From Coprinopsis marcescibilis (Eukaryota > Basidiomycota > Agaricomycetes > Agaricales > Psathyrellaceae), in NCBI GenBank assembly GCA_004369085.1, contig ML210220.1, positions 70,269 through 134,268 of the forward strand: a DNA stretch of 64,000 nt, read 5' to 3'. Of the stretch, positions 33,928-45,793 are shown piece after piece. The notes beneath the pieces are model-generated. The model did not search any database and was not told where the DNA came from. It was given only the letters and a program-made list of their open reading frames with translations. The position numbers were made by a program, and so were the translations under genes. Positions within the stretch are counted from its first letter, which is position 1, and each line of letters starts with the position of its first letter.

Positions 33928-34773
33928 ATGGCATATATGCTCTTCGGATTGCCCGCTTCCGCAAGTTTCATTATCCTCATGCGGAACTACCGCCGGCCTG
34001 AACCCACACGTGAAGAAGTCGTCGATGCCGTCCTGTATGAGTTCAACTTGGACGTCACCAAACCCCGGGAGGCGATGACGATCGATGAGATCAATGCTCT
34101 GATCGACGTAGACTGCCCACTCCTCACTGGGGCTGTAACCCAGGAACGGCACGAATTTTACCTATCCAACTTCAAGGAAGTTACCGCGTTCTGGAGATCT
34201 TGGCGGCCGCGCTACTCGGAGGACGAGATCGATCGGAAATTCCGAAGATACTTTTGGCCCCAAGATCTAGGCAAGACTGACATGGAAACTCGTCCGAATG
34301 CGTGGAACTACTCCGACCACACTTATGGCCAACTTGTTGCGGACCTGTTGATGCTTGCGGTTATTTACCGCAAGGTGCCCCTCGGTGCGGTCTCTATCAG
34401 CAAATTTCTGTCCGGAGAGCTTCGTCTCAATCCGAAAAGAGAACATTCTATTCCATGGATAAATAGGATGGGCCTGTATCCGGAAAGAGACGGTTCTATT
34501 CCATTGATGCGCCTCTCACTCCCGGAGTTCCGATCCAGTGCGGCAAAAGCCCGCGCTGATCAAACCTGCTTGCACCTTGAATGGCGAGGACGTAGTTTCT
34601 TTGATGCCATTCGCAACTGGGCTGATCATTGGATTCGTATCGGACATGACCACCACGGAACCATACATCGAATGAATGTTTTGTTCGGGGTTGATGTTGA
34701 CAAGCCCAGAGAGCAATGGGATGCAGTCGAGCGGCATTTCTACCACACATACAGGAACAGCGGTTGGTGGTGA
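33928..34773 (+). CDS. Orphan protein, 281 aa, single exon
   Basis: I do not recognise a family. The first 19 residues are hydrophobic (MAYMLFGLPASASFIILMR) and could be a membrane anchor or uncleaved signal. The rest is polar with many Trp, Arg and His (AFWRSWRPRYSEDEIDRKF, GHDHHGTIHRMNVLFGVDVD) and ends NSGWW. Two short stretches (HSIPWINRMGLYPERDGSIP) look like a small internal repeat of SIP(W/L)xxR. A TATA box at the proper distance supports transcription. Confidence 0.5.
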   Translation: MAYMLFGLPASASFIILMRNYRRPEPTREEVVDAVLYEFNLDVTKPREAMTIDEINALIDVDCPLLTGAVTQERHEFYLSNFKEVTAFWRSWRPRYSEDEIDRKFRRYFWPQDLGKTDMETRPNAWNYSDHTYGQLVADLLMLAVIYRKVPLGAVSISKFLSGELRLNPKREHSIPWINRMGLYPERDGSIPLMRLSLPEFRSSAAKARADQTCLHLEWRGRSFFDAIRNWADHWIRIGHDHHGTIHRMNVLFGVDVDKPREQWDAVERHFYHTYRNSGWW

Positions 34774-35186
34774 ATGGGTTCCTCCAATTGGCATTAATAT
34801 AGACTGCCTCATATTATCTACTTCTTACAAGCCGTGGTTTCCCCTGGACCTCATATTTATGCATATTGCGCATCTCGTTCTTGTGTTACGGTCTCTGTGT
34901 CCGTAGTCTGACGTCTGATATCCTAGAATCAGTTTAATAATCCATTCGCTAATTTTGTTCATTCATTATCAAATCCTGAAGTAACAGTTCTGAGTTGAGA
35001 TAAGCTTTGCCCATTGCCTGTGTAAGATTTTCATTGAAGTTTGGCGAGATGAATGATCTGACGTGCACGGAAAGTGTCGGTTGAATTGAGATCCAGTGGG
35101 AGTCAGAATCATACTGCGATAGATAAAGGCAAAAGTTGAATAAATAAATATTAAATAATATCAGCGTGCGTTCTTAACCAGGTCAT
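34774..35186. other. 3' intergenic, partly shared with 26.03 kb
   Basis: No gene seen. The right part (about 35090-35186) is the 3' flank of the minus-strand basic-protein gene and matches the relic at 26027-26100. Confidence 0.5.
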
Positions 35187-38100
35187 CTAATACCATTCAG
35201 CATCTTCGGCCGTCAAGAGATCCCTAGCAGCAACTGAACCACCAGCGCCCCTCGCCCCAGGACTCGGAAACCTGAAGGAAAACTGGAAGGGATGTTGATT
35301 GTCAGATGGCTCGTGATCACCCTGCTCCTTTTCATTCCGATTTGACTCTCCCTTCTCCTTATTACTCCCTTCCCTGCTCTGTTTCCGCCGCTCCCTTCTT
35401 TTTCTGTTCCTTTCCTCTCTCGATGATTTGGCCGCCAAGTCGCCACTTTGAATCGCCTGTTTCTGTCTTTGTCTCATTTTAACGTGCCGCTCTCGTTCTT
35501 GTTGCTGGAAAGCTTCTCTGTATCCTTCATCTTTCTGCATGCGCTGCTTGTTTTCCTCCCAAGCCTTGGCTGACTTGGTCTTATTTGACTTTGTGTCATT
35601 GCGAACAGCAGCTGACGATCCTTGAACAAACTCTGGACCTGCAGGTGGCGCCGATGGAGACCCTTTGCCAGCCAGTGACTGGGGATTCTCTGAGGCGGGA
35701 TTGGACAGGGTAAGTTTAAATCTAGACTGCAAGGCATGCTGAGCGTCCCAATCAGCCTGGTTCCTCCCCTCCCCTTTCGACGGCTTCAACGCTGTGTAAT
35801 TCCGTCTCATCCTCTCCCTAGCTCTTCTTTTCGCCTCCTCTATTTCCGCTTTAGCACCCAAGTCACCATTTTGAGCGGCCAATCGCAGTTCCTCTCTTTT
35901 TCTGGACATCTGGGCCCGGTTCCGTTCTCGCTGAGCATCTTGGGCTGCTCCAGATATCGCTGTGTGGGGGCGCCGCCTTGGAGTCTTCCTTGAATCGGAG
36001 GAAAACCCTTGCACGAACTCTGCGTCTCCGTGCGGCGCTGATGCTGATGCAGACCCTCCGCCAGGCTGTGACTGGGGGCTCCCCGGGGCGGGGTTGGATA
36101 ATATATTTCTTTCTGGTCTTGATTCATGTTGCGGCCGTTGCGGAATCGGCTGGGGAGGGTTGGGTACCCGAGGCGGAACATACTCCTGTCGCCAATGCGT
36201 GTGGTCTCCCATGAAGCCAGTAATCCGATTGATACTCCCCGACAGCTCCTGGAGAGAAGGTTCCTGCCGGCTTGGGCGGGCGAGAGCACTTTCAGCCCCG
36301 ATGTGCAAGTGGCCGCATTGGTCGAGCATCGACTTCGGCGGAGGTGTAGTGTTGCTGGCCTGTGAGCTGATTGGATGCGTACGCGCCTTGTGCTGGTTGA
36401 TTAGGGTTAGGGACTGGGACGAAGGTGCCTGTGGAGCTCGAGAAGAGGCCGGGTTGCGCAGCTGGCCTGATGGGATTCACGTTGTTGGCGGCCTGGGCAG
36501 CCTGCTGGTTTCCAGATCCTCCTGTGAGGTATTGTGCCTCCAAGGCGGTGAGAGTTACCCTCTGGTTGTCCAAAGTTGTGGATAGCCTCGTCGTCCAATT
36601 TGGGTCACTCATGTATTCAATCAAACCATCCACCGTTTGCAGACAATCTTCATTACCTCTCTTGCATATAGTGGGAGAGCGAGGTGCCGCTGACCCAATT
36701 CCCTTGGAGCGCACCCCCGATACGCCAGGCTTGGAATTTCCAGCTCGGGCATTGTTTGAGATCCGTCCTCGCGGCCTTCGTGTACTTGAAGCCAAGTTGG
36801 GTTTCGAGCCACGAAAACGGCCTGCATCGACGTTATTAACAGGTTTGATGATGAGTGCTGTGTAAACGAACCTGGAGTCACATTCTTAGCACGTGTGGAC
36901 GAGGTACTGCGAGCGCGCCCTCCTACTGCGGATACAGCAGCTCTTCTGCGACTCGATTGGCCCTTGACGGGAGTGCTGGCTCGATCAACTTGGATCTCTG
37001 CACATAAATTGATGTCAGCTGACACTTCATGGAAGAGTTGTACGAATATTGATCACCTTGACGTCTGCCTTGCCCTCGTACTGCCCTCCCAGTGCTTCCT
37101 CGATTCCCTCGCACACGAGATACAATAGCCGATTTACCATTGGTAGGAGTCTGACTGCGTCTCTTTCCAGTTTGTCGTTCACCCCTTACTGTGCTGGCAC
37201 GTCGAGAACTGACAATGGATTTGGTTCGTGGTTGCACTCGACGCTGTTGGCGAGCTCGAGTTGGAGTTCTGTTTCGTCCCTTTCTTGGCTCTTTTGATCC
37301 CCGCTTTCCTCCCTTTAGCTGAGATCGTGGAGTAGTAGGGCCTCGGCGAGCGCTTGCAGCTCCATTAACCCTCGTACGTCCGATAGCTTGGCGGCGAGGT
37401 CGGGACTTGCCCAACTTTCGGCCTGGTCGCTGCTGTTTGAGGCGGGATGGTCGGTTTGTCGTATGGCTCTGTATTTTCCGTCCAGTTCGGTGGGCCTGAC
37501 TTCCAGCGCGAGGTTTCATCCAACTGGGACGGGTCCTCGCTTGAGATCGTTGGACCCTGCGCATGGGAGACGACATCTTGGTTCGAGATTTGGTGGCTCC
37601 GCCTCTGCGAATGGGCGAAACTCGACCTTTACGAGAGGTAGTCTGTGCTTGGCCCTTATTGGATTGGTTCCTCTCTGAAGCTATCCTTCTTCCTTTAGGT
37701 TGAGCTGTTGCTTGTCTTGCTTTGCCCTTCGTCCTGCGAGGATTTTGAGCTCGTCCGATACGAGGTCTACGCGAAGAGGGAGGGTTTGCTTGACCTTTGG
37801 AAGCCCACTTCGCCCCGTGTCGGCGATTACTGGCAGATCCTTTCCCGCTGGTATTACCGCGCCGCTTTCCCTTTACATCACCTTGGAATGAATGAGCACA
37901 CGAACTATTGGTAAGCGATGTGGGCGACTTGCCTGAAGATCTATTTTTCTGCTTGGCGCTTCTTCGCCCTTGATGTCTACCTGGCGCTGTCCTTTGTCGA
38001 TCCACTGGTTGCCCACAAATTTTCCGAGTGGTTCGAGTTTGCCCCTTGGCACCATATTTAGTACTCGCTTGAGAAGTAGAAACTCGTCCTTGTCCTGGTA

Positions 38101-38537
38101 TTCGAGCTGTCATGCTCCTTGGGTTGTTCGCCACGGGAACCCTTCTCGAGGTCTTTCGGGTCCCACGGTTTGCTGTCCTTTTGAAGAGTAGCGGCCGGAA
38201 CGTTGCCATGACCGTTAACCTTTGTCTTTGAGCCCAATTTTGGCTTTACACCTGTTGCAGCGCGTGACTTCTTCGCTACACGCTGACTCGGAGGGTTTCT
38301 GCCTTTGGGGGATGCACCGCGCAGAGGAGCCGTCTTGGGTATATGGTTCGCCGTTCGAGCCTTTGGCGAGACGATTGGTATGACGTTTGGTATGGATGCA
38401 GCTTGGGGAGAATTTAAGGTTGGTGAGGAGGCTTTGCCATTGCGAAAGGGCAAGTTCGATGAGGGTTTGATTCTTCTTAATCCCTTCGTGGCGGGTGCTC
38501 GACCTTCAAGTGCGAATTGTGAAACCTCTGTGAGTCA
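35187..38537 (-). pseudogene. Decaying paralogue of the ultra-basic protein gene
   Basis: Read leftward, its segments match the intact gene at 47644-50755 in order: PSSNLPFRNG, IPIVSPKARTA, a long Arg/Lys/Ser/Pro core (from about 38180 to 37040), SSTRRPRGRISNN, VSGVRSKGIG, a Gln/Asn-rich part, and the tail FRFPSPGARGAGGSVAAR. Differences from the intact copy: no signal peptide can be found before about 38530 (a TGA stands in frame); the frame changes at a TTTT run at 38179-38182 (acid-rich before correction, acid-free after); another frame change falls near 36296-36370; one intron starts with GC (GCAAGT, near 37920). Long open stretches remain, so decay is recent or some shifts are assembly errors. 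It is an inverted copy, 9 kb from the intact one. Confidence 0.6.
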
Positions 38538-39554
38538 GTGGCTGATATAAGACACGGTATTATATCTTCCAGTTCTGCGCTTCAAAAGCCATCCTCTCAG
38601 GCTCAAAGCTTTGGCGCCAATTTGGAGCATTGCTTAACCATTTCTTGGGCGCTTGGTAAGGCTGTAACACTTTAGCGCCAATTTGGCGCCCTGTTCGACA
38701 ATATCTCAGTCACTTGGTAAGCCTACAAACGATACGATCAATGCCGGGCCCATGTACGATCAGCGTCGGGTCTACCTTGTAAAATAAAGTTACGAATGAG
38801 CGATTTAGGGTTAGGTAAATGGCCATTTCTATCAGGGTTATACATCCCATCTGCCGCAGTGTACCGGACATGGTTTGGACTTCTTCAGTAGATGGTGCAA
38901 ATAACCACCGCGGTCCTGGCAATAAGGAACATCCCGGGCTGCCTTACATACTTCATTTGCTGCTGGCTTCAAGAGTGCTGTTCCCGGGGGACCATAAGGT
39001 AATCATTCCCATCCAAGCATATTAGTAGGTGTGCCGTGGCGCGTATTAGGCTGCCCAAAATTGGTTCATCAGCTGGATCGGCTTAGAAATCCGAGTCATA
39101 CGTCTGTGAATTGACACACGGAATCTGACCCATACCATTCGTTTACAGTTCCGATATGTAGAGAATTATGATTCGTCTGGACTCTCGGGAGCGCGTCTAT
39201 GTAATGCAGTATCGCGCAAGTATCGCGGGGTCAGTCCCAGAAATGTCGCAACGTCAGGTATGTGATACACCTAAAATGGACCCCGGAGGCCCACTGAAAT
39301 AGGTACAGCCCCATATTTGCCATTCAATAACCGGGAACGTCTCACACATTGGATAGCTTGGTGTTATCGTCGCGATGATGATGTGTAAAGATTACTGCCT
39401 GAGGGGCTCGAACGTGTGACCTGATAGTGTGTGTTTGGTTCAGAAGCCAATCGTCGAGTGACCAAACAGTGTACATATTCCGCAGGCAACTTCCATGATC
39501 GCCTTTCGCCCCTGACAGGTCCATAGCTCAAATCCCACATACACATTAGCAACT
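38538..39554. other. Intergenic with a 60-bp tandem duplication
   Basis: Two copies of a 60-bp unit lie at about 38605-38664 and 38665-38724; each has a TTT(G/A)GCGCCAATTTGG site (38611-38626; 38672-38687) and CTTGGTAAG (38653; 38713). TTTGGCGCC resembles E2F/MBF-type binding sites. No gene seen in the rest; a degenerate tRNA-like fold at 39395-39489 was rejected. Confidence 0.5.
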
Positions 39555-42500
39555 ATGGCGAAGAAGCAATCTGGCGGCTCTTCAGCCGCCAAAGCCGCGA
39601 AAAAGTCCAAGGCGCAGGATAAAGTCGAACGCAAGGAGAAGAAGAAAGTATTGAAGACCAAGAATACCAACATTCAAAGCGGGAAGGGCAAATCCAAGAG
39701 TAAATCCAAGAAATCGGGCAACGACTCTGATTCGGACGATGATTTGGAAGGTATCCTTGAAAAGGTGTTTTGATTCCGCCCTGAATCATTTGTGTCGGTA
39801 TGGTTGTCTAATTGGCGCGAGTAGTAGATGCGTAAGGAATGGGAAAACGCACATAAAGTTACGGAAGAACTGGTCGAAGGACCTCCCAGCAAAAGGGCAA
39901 ATGCGACTCTTACCGCCTGTCCTAACGGCAACCATCTATGGTCGATTGGGGGAGAATACTTTAGCGAGGATGGCAGAGCCGTGAGTTCCATTTATCATAT
40001 CCTGACCATCGGGTTCAACGATTTGGTTAGCACTTTTACAACGATGTGTTCAGATATTCACCGGAGAAGGATGAATGGCGCAAGTTTGTGACGCCAACGT
40101 GCCCCGGTCCCAGGTCGGCTCACGCCGTGGCAGCGACTCCAGCTGGAGGTGGAAAGCTCTTCCTGTTCGGTATGCCTTCAAATCCGTTGATACCCCTGTT
40201 CGTATGCCTACAGAACTGCTTGTGATAGGTGGAGAATTCTCATCCCTGCACCAGACGACGTTTCATCACTACGGTGATTTCTGGTGCTTCGACGTCACAC
40301 AGCATACGTGGGACCGTATCGAGACGAAAGTGCGCCCAAGCCCAAGATCTGGCCATCGGATGGCCACATGGAAGCATTTCATCGTCTTATTTGGAGGGTT
40401 CTTTGACCCTGGAATCACCAGTAGGTCATCGAGGCCTCATAATCCCTTGCATGCTGAAGGTACTGACGATGGTGATTGATCTAGCGCGATACCTAAACGA
40501 TCTGTGGATATTCGATACGCAAGAGTATACGTGGAAGCAGGTTGAGTTCAAGGAGACTGAGTTGCGGCCTTCGTGAGTTGCGAGGCTTTTGCGTATGAGA
40601 CCAGAGCTGATCCGAGCCGCAGACCGCGAAGTGGATTTTCCCTTCTTCCTTGCCCGGAGGGCGTCCTGCTACATGGTCTGTCTTGCAAGATTCGCTGTAG
40701 GCTGGAGCTGACATCGTTTTCGATAGGTGGTTACTGCAAGCAATACTCGAAGGGGAAACGGCCAGTGGGCGTGATGCTAGAGGATACCTGGCTGCTCAAG
40801 TACGTTTTCGTTTATGTCCCTTTCGCGGCTACTCACGTATGTCCTTACATAGACTCGCCCTCCCCGAGGCTTCCGCATCGACTACCGCCAGCGCACCCAC
40901 GGTATCCAAGTCCAGGGCCGCCATCAACAGCATCCTCAACAACAACAAGGTCAACACTTGGTCCAAATCAAACACCTCTACTCCTCTCGGGCTCGTTGCA
41001 AAGTGGGAAAGAAGAAAACGTCCCTCGGATGCCTTCGCACCGTCCCTTAGGAGTGGATGTACAATGGCGATGTGGGTGTCCAAAGGAACCGGCGTCCTGT
41101 TTGGAGGGGTGACGGACGAGGACAAGAACGAGGAAACTTTGGAGAGCGTTTTCCATAACGATCTGTACGTGTTGTCGATTACTGTTCAAGCTTGAGCGAA
41201 GGCGGGCACTGATGATACGTGTCGTGTTATTTGTAGATTCGGATATCAGATTCCTGGCAAAGGACGATGGATCAGTCTAATGCTGAAAAAACCGAAAGCA
41301 AAGGGCGCGAAGAAGAGCAACAAGAAACCAAAAGGAAAGCGGGGTGGGGACGATAGCGATAGCGAGGACGAGGATGGTGGATGGGAGGGGAGGCACAGAG
41401 GTCAACAGCGTCCGCCGCAGGCCTTGGCTGCCGGTACTCCAGCGAGTGCTGGAGCGAGCGCGATAGGCCACGCTGTGGTAACTGCGAAGGATGTGCAGAC
41501 GAAGGATCAGACAGGAGAGGATGAGGATCCCAGTTTGACGGTTCCACTCCCAAGATACAATACGATGTTGGCGGTGCTGAGGAACACGCTCTACATGTGA
41601 GTAACCTTAATCGTTTAGTGATGCTGTTGGCTTATCTCTGTGTCTTGCCTTTTTCCTATTTTCCTCTGCTTCTCTTCTGTCGACTACTGCCCAAACCTGC
41701 TTCCCATCTACCCCTCATTACACCCATACCTACTACCAGATATGGCGGTATATTCGAAAAGGGATCAAAAGAATACACGCTGGACGATTTCCATTCGTTG
41801 CAGTTGGACAAGCTGGATCGGTATACCTGCCTCAGGCCGTTGACCGTTGAGATACCGATTGGGGAGGACGAGGAGAGCAGTGACGATGATGATGACGAGG
41901 ACGAGGATGACGACGAGGATGGTGACGAGGGGGATAGCGAGTTTGACGATGAATACGAGGAAGGGGCGTACGATTACAGCCAAGACGCCAAGGATGCTGT
42001 CGGAGATGCTGAGGCTGATGAGGCGGAGGATGTCAAGGCCGACGACGAGGACGAGGATGGAGACCAAGAGCTCATGTCGCCTGTGGTGGAAGAGTCGGTG
42101 GGAATCGAGAAAAGCAAGAAACGGAAAGAGAGGAAGGCGAAGAAGCAGGATATCGAAGAAAGCAAGGGTGTGGCCATACCTGATTCGAGCGAACCTGGCA
42201 ATGCACAAGGAGGTGAAGAGCAGGCTGATGCGGAAGAAGATACTTTGACGGAGGAAGATAAGCTGAAGACTCCTTTGCCTGGGGAGACGTTGGCGGTGTT
42301 CTTTTCCAGGACACGTAAGTGCATTATATCGATTGATCGGGCCGTCTCTGACATTATCGTTGGGTGGACGTAGGGGAGTATTGGTCGCAGAAGGCCGCAT
42401 CGGTCACTGAGGGTGATAATAGGGGCAAGGAACTCAGGAAGATTGGGTTCGGGTTGGCTGAATCTCGCTATGGTGCGTGTTTACCCGTTAAATGTATAGA

Positions 42501-42742
42501 TTAAATGCTGATTAGCACCTGCTTTCGTGCTTCTTGGATAATCCCTTTGTGTGAACGCATTCACTATCTATTTATCGTGGATCATCGAAATGGACGCAGA
42601 TGAGTACAAGCCGCGTTTACAGGAACTGGAAAAGATCTTGGCGGAAGCGGGATTGGATGAGAGTCAGATGAGGGCGAGTTCGCAGGGTCAAGGTGCTGGT
42701 GGGGGCGCTGGGGTCGGGAGCCAGAGTCGAAATCGACGATAG
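39555..42742 (+). CDS. KEL3: KLHDC4/Kel3-type Kelch-repeat protein, 798 aa
   Basis: Twelve exons: 39555-39764, 39828-39980, 40031-40169, 40229-40420, 40485-40572, 40623-40675, 40727-40799, 40853-41164, 41237-41596, 41740-42314, 42374-42472, 42600-42742, all in phase, 798 aa. The Lys-rich N-terminus (about 1-65) is followed by Kelch blades with the usual GGE/GG-Y-N-DV pattern (LWSIGGEYF, FYNDVFRYSPEKDEW, KLFLFGGEFSS, DFWCFDVTQHTWDRI, IVLFGGF, YLNDLWIFDTQEYTW, VLFGGVTDE, LYIYGGIFEKG). A strongly acidic stretch (about 610-680) and a C-terminal DUF4110-type domain follow (GETLAVFFSRT, YW, GKELRKIGFGLAE, RYDEYKPRLQELEKIL). This order is that of yeast KEL3 and animal KLHDC4, cytosolic proteins of uncertain role. 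Confidence 0.9.
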
Positions 42743-43390
42743 TGAAACAAATTTTATGAGTAAATGTTTCAAATTATAGGAGGCTCATCCATTCGCATTA
42801 TATGTTGAGGGCTTTTGGGTTTTCGCGGGTTCGAACCCTTGATATGATGCATGATGGCTCGGCGTTTTACCGGGTGGGTGATGGTCCGGAGTCCTTGGCA
42901 AGTTGCAACAGTCTTCTCCGCCTTCGCAGTCCCGTCACAGGCGCTGTTTTGTTCAGTTCGCTGTCGGAAGCACATGTTAGTCATGTCCTCTAAATAACCC
43001 AACGTATCTGGCAGCTGACCTATTGTTTGAAGTCTGTGTGCAGGAATCATCGCTGAGAAGAGATGTACTTACAAAGGAAGTAATCAAGCCTGCTTCTGCT
43101 TCTTACCTCATGTGTCTCTCCGCACTTCTTCGGATTCCCTGTGTATCCAAGTTCCCTTTGTATGATAAGACGTTTGGATGGATATGGATCACAGGACCCG
43201 ATTGGTGGCTTGCTTGTATTACCGCGGAGTGTGGTGTTCTCGTGACGGAATGGGGGATTCTGGACTGGTGGCACCCTTCTTGCCACGACCTCTGTGTTGC
43301 CAATGCGGATGTATGATAAAAATGGGTGCATAACGCTTTTAACGAGGTCGCTCGTTGCTCTTTTCCCTTTTCTCACTTGCGTAGCAAAGT
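42743..43390. other. Intergenic
   Basis: No gene seen. A GGGTTCGAACCC palindrome at 42827-42838 looks like a tRNA T-arm but no tRNA can be folded around it. Confidence 0.4.
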
Positions 43391-45793
43391 ATGGTCGAGC
43401 AGTCTACAGCCCCTGTGGTGGAGAATGAATCGGAGAAGGTTGAGGCTAGCGAAAAGTCTCTTGAGCTAGATGACAAGGTGGAGTCTGTGCGAGAGGAGGA
43501 CGGGGAGACTCAGCACTATGTGATCGACCCGGAAGCCGAGAAACGACTGCTACGAAAGACAGACTGGGTACTATTACCCATGTTCACCGCCATTTGTGAG
43601 TGTTTATTATTACTATAGTCTATCATAGGAGGCCAGCCGACCTTGACTTCTCTCTAGATTGCTTGAACTTCATTGATAGGCGAGCTGGACTCTACTATCC
43701 CGTCAGCCTTCACTGCTCATTGTTATTGAAGAACCTCGATTGGAAACGCTCGGGTAGCTGGTGCGCTCTCGACTAACCAGCCCAGAGTATCGCTTACTGA
43801 CCCGAGCCTTGCTTTGTCAAGGCCTCGAACGAGATCTAGGAATGCAAGGGTTCGACCTTAACATTGCATTGACCATATTCTATATCTTCGTACGGATCTC
43901 CCTTCTTCATAGATGAAACGCTATCTCAAAAGAGAGCGAAGTATATCCTGTCGGACATCCCATCCAATCTCGCTCTCAAGCACTTTGGTTCGAACTGGCT
44001 GTCGGGACTTGTGATTGGGTTTGGCCTGGTTACGACCTTCTCTGCGTTTATGACGAGCTACCAAGGCTTGATTGCTTCGAGGGTATTCTTGGGGATATTC
44101 GAAGGCGGAACTCTGGTGAGTACCTAGCTCTCTTGATTCGCTTTCTCTGACCGCGCATCTGATAGTCAGCTCTCGTGTACGTTATGGCAAGGGTTAGTAC
44201 CACTACTGCTGTCATGGATTAAAGCTAACGTTTGTTCCTTGCTTCCAGTACTACCGACGACACGAACTAGTTCTTCGAATTGGCATTTTCTTTGGAGTTT
44301 CTCCGAGCTTGGCGGGAGCTTGTGAGTACCTGGATGTATGAGATTCTCTGCAGCTGAACATCCGGCCCTGGTCTTCTTCATAGTCGGTGGACTACTTGCA
44401 TCTGGATTGTTGAGGCTTCCCGATTTTGGAATCATTAAGACTTGGCGAAAGGTGCGATGAATTAATCAGGCTGTACGCCTTCTGGGTCAGGATCACTGAC
44501 ACGGCACTGTATCGATAAAGATATTCTTGATCGAAGGTTCGTAACGTTGTATCTATGTTGGCCAAGGTCCACGCCTCGACGTTCACCTTCACGTAATAGG
44601 AGTGATTACCACCATATTCGGGCTTGTATTGCTCTTCATTCTCCCAGAGGACCCCACCAAATCTAGACTGCTAACCGAAGAGGAACGCAAGCTCGCACTA
44701 GCTCGAATCGACGCGGATCAGGTCATTAAAACGAAGGGAAAGAAGGAGAAGACTACATGGCCTCTGATCCTCAGTTCCTTTAACTTTATAGTGCGTCGGA
44801 AATGGTCTCACCAGTGGCTATTCTTACTGAATGTTTATCGATATAGACGTGCGCCTGTGTGCTGTGCTATCTTCTCATCAACATGTCGTTCCAGGGTCTG
44901 AGTCTCTTTTTACCATCCGTGATCAACTCTTGTACGTCACATAGCTCGAGTCCCTTCGCTTCTGGTCAATTAACATGCACCTCTCCCGCTACAGTTGGTA
45001 CATATAGTACGTGTATTTGCATACTCATGTGGTTCTCACATCTGATTCTGCCACATTTGTTAGCCGTGATCGAGGTGCAACTTCGAACTGTACCTCCGTA
45101 CATGGCAAGCGCGGTATGGGTTGTTCTGAACGCCTACATCAGTGCGCGCCTCAAAATGAGGTGTATACCACTCTTCTATAACACCCTAATCGTCGTTTCG
45201 GGATACACGATTGCGGTTTCAACCAATAACCCGCAGGCGAGGTGTGTAGACTCTTCGCCGCTTATCAACCACAGACAGACCCTTTCTCCAGGTATGCGGC
45301 GTGCTTCTTGATCTTGATGGGAGCGTCTGTGTGTGGTCCAATGGTAAGCACGATGCTTGCGGAATTGCTCCCATGAACTTAATTATACTTACAGATCATG
45401 ACGTGGGGCACCGACAACGCTGCACCTGATACCATGAGGGCCGTCGTTACCGCAGCGATTCCAGGCTTTGGAGCGTTCGGTGCTGTCATGGCGTACGTAC
45501 TCACTTTATTCGTCTTATCTCTCCCGTGCTAACTAGCCTTTCCACGTTTTTCAATATTCGACAGTGTGTGGACGTACCTCCCCACAGACGCACCAAACTA
45601 TCGCAATGGAAATACCGGAAACTTGTCAACTTCATCTACTGTGTGTGTTATCGTGGTTATCACTGCGCTGTACATTCGATGGGAAAACCGAAAGAGGGCA
45701 AGGGGCGATAGGGACGAAAGGTTGGAGGGTAAGAGTCAGGATGAACAGGCAAAGATGGGCTGGAGGCATCCAAGGTTTAAATATCAGATTTAG
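43391..45793 (+). CDS. MFS transporter of the Dal5/allantoate-permease family
   Basis: Sixteen exons: 43391-43595, 43658-43679, 43732-43760, 43822-43889, 43942-44115, 44166-44192, 44249-44331, 44384-44451, 44521-44536, 44600-44790, 44847-44931, 44995-45006, 45064-45241, 45292-45343, 45395-45492 and 45565-45793. Two splice oddities: intron 2 starts with GC (43680) and one exon is only 12 nt (44995-45006). Family marks: LPMFTAIYCLNFIDRTSIGNARV (broken over exons), FYIFYILSDIPSNLALKHF, RVFLGIFEGG, YYRRHELVLRIGIFFG, LPEDPTKSRLLTEEER, VQLRTVPPYMAS, MTWGTDNAAPDTMRAV. Twelve membrane helices are expected. This is the anion:cation symporter branch that takes up allantoate, nicotinate, vitamins or similar organic anions at the plasma membrane; the substrate is not readable. 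Confidence 0.85.

Noticed and set aside
39395..39489. tRNA-like sequence on the minus strand (acceptor-like ends, CTTCTGAA loop, GTTCGAGCC word)
   Set aside because: The ends pair, but the T-stem does not pair at all, the anticodon loop would have 8 nt, and total length is 95 nt without a credible intron.
42782..42860. T-arm-like GGGTTCGAACCC
   Set aside because: A simple palindrome; no acceptor, D-arm or anticodon arm can be built on either strand.
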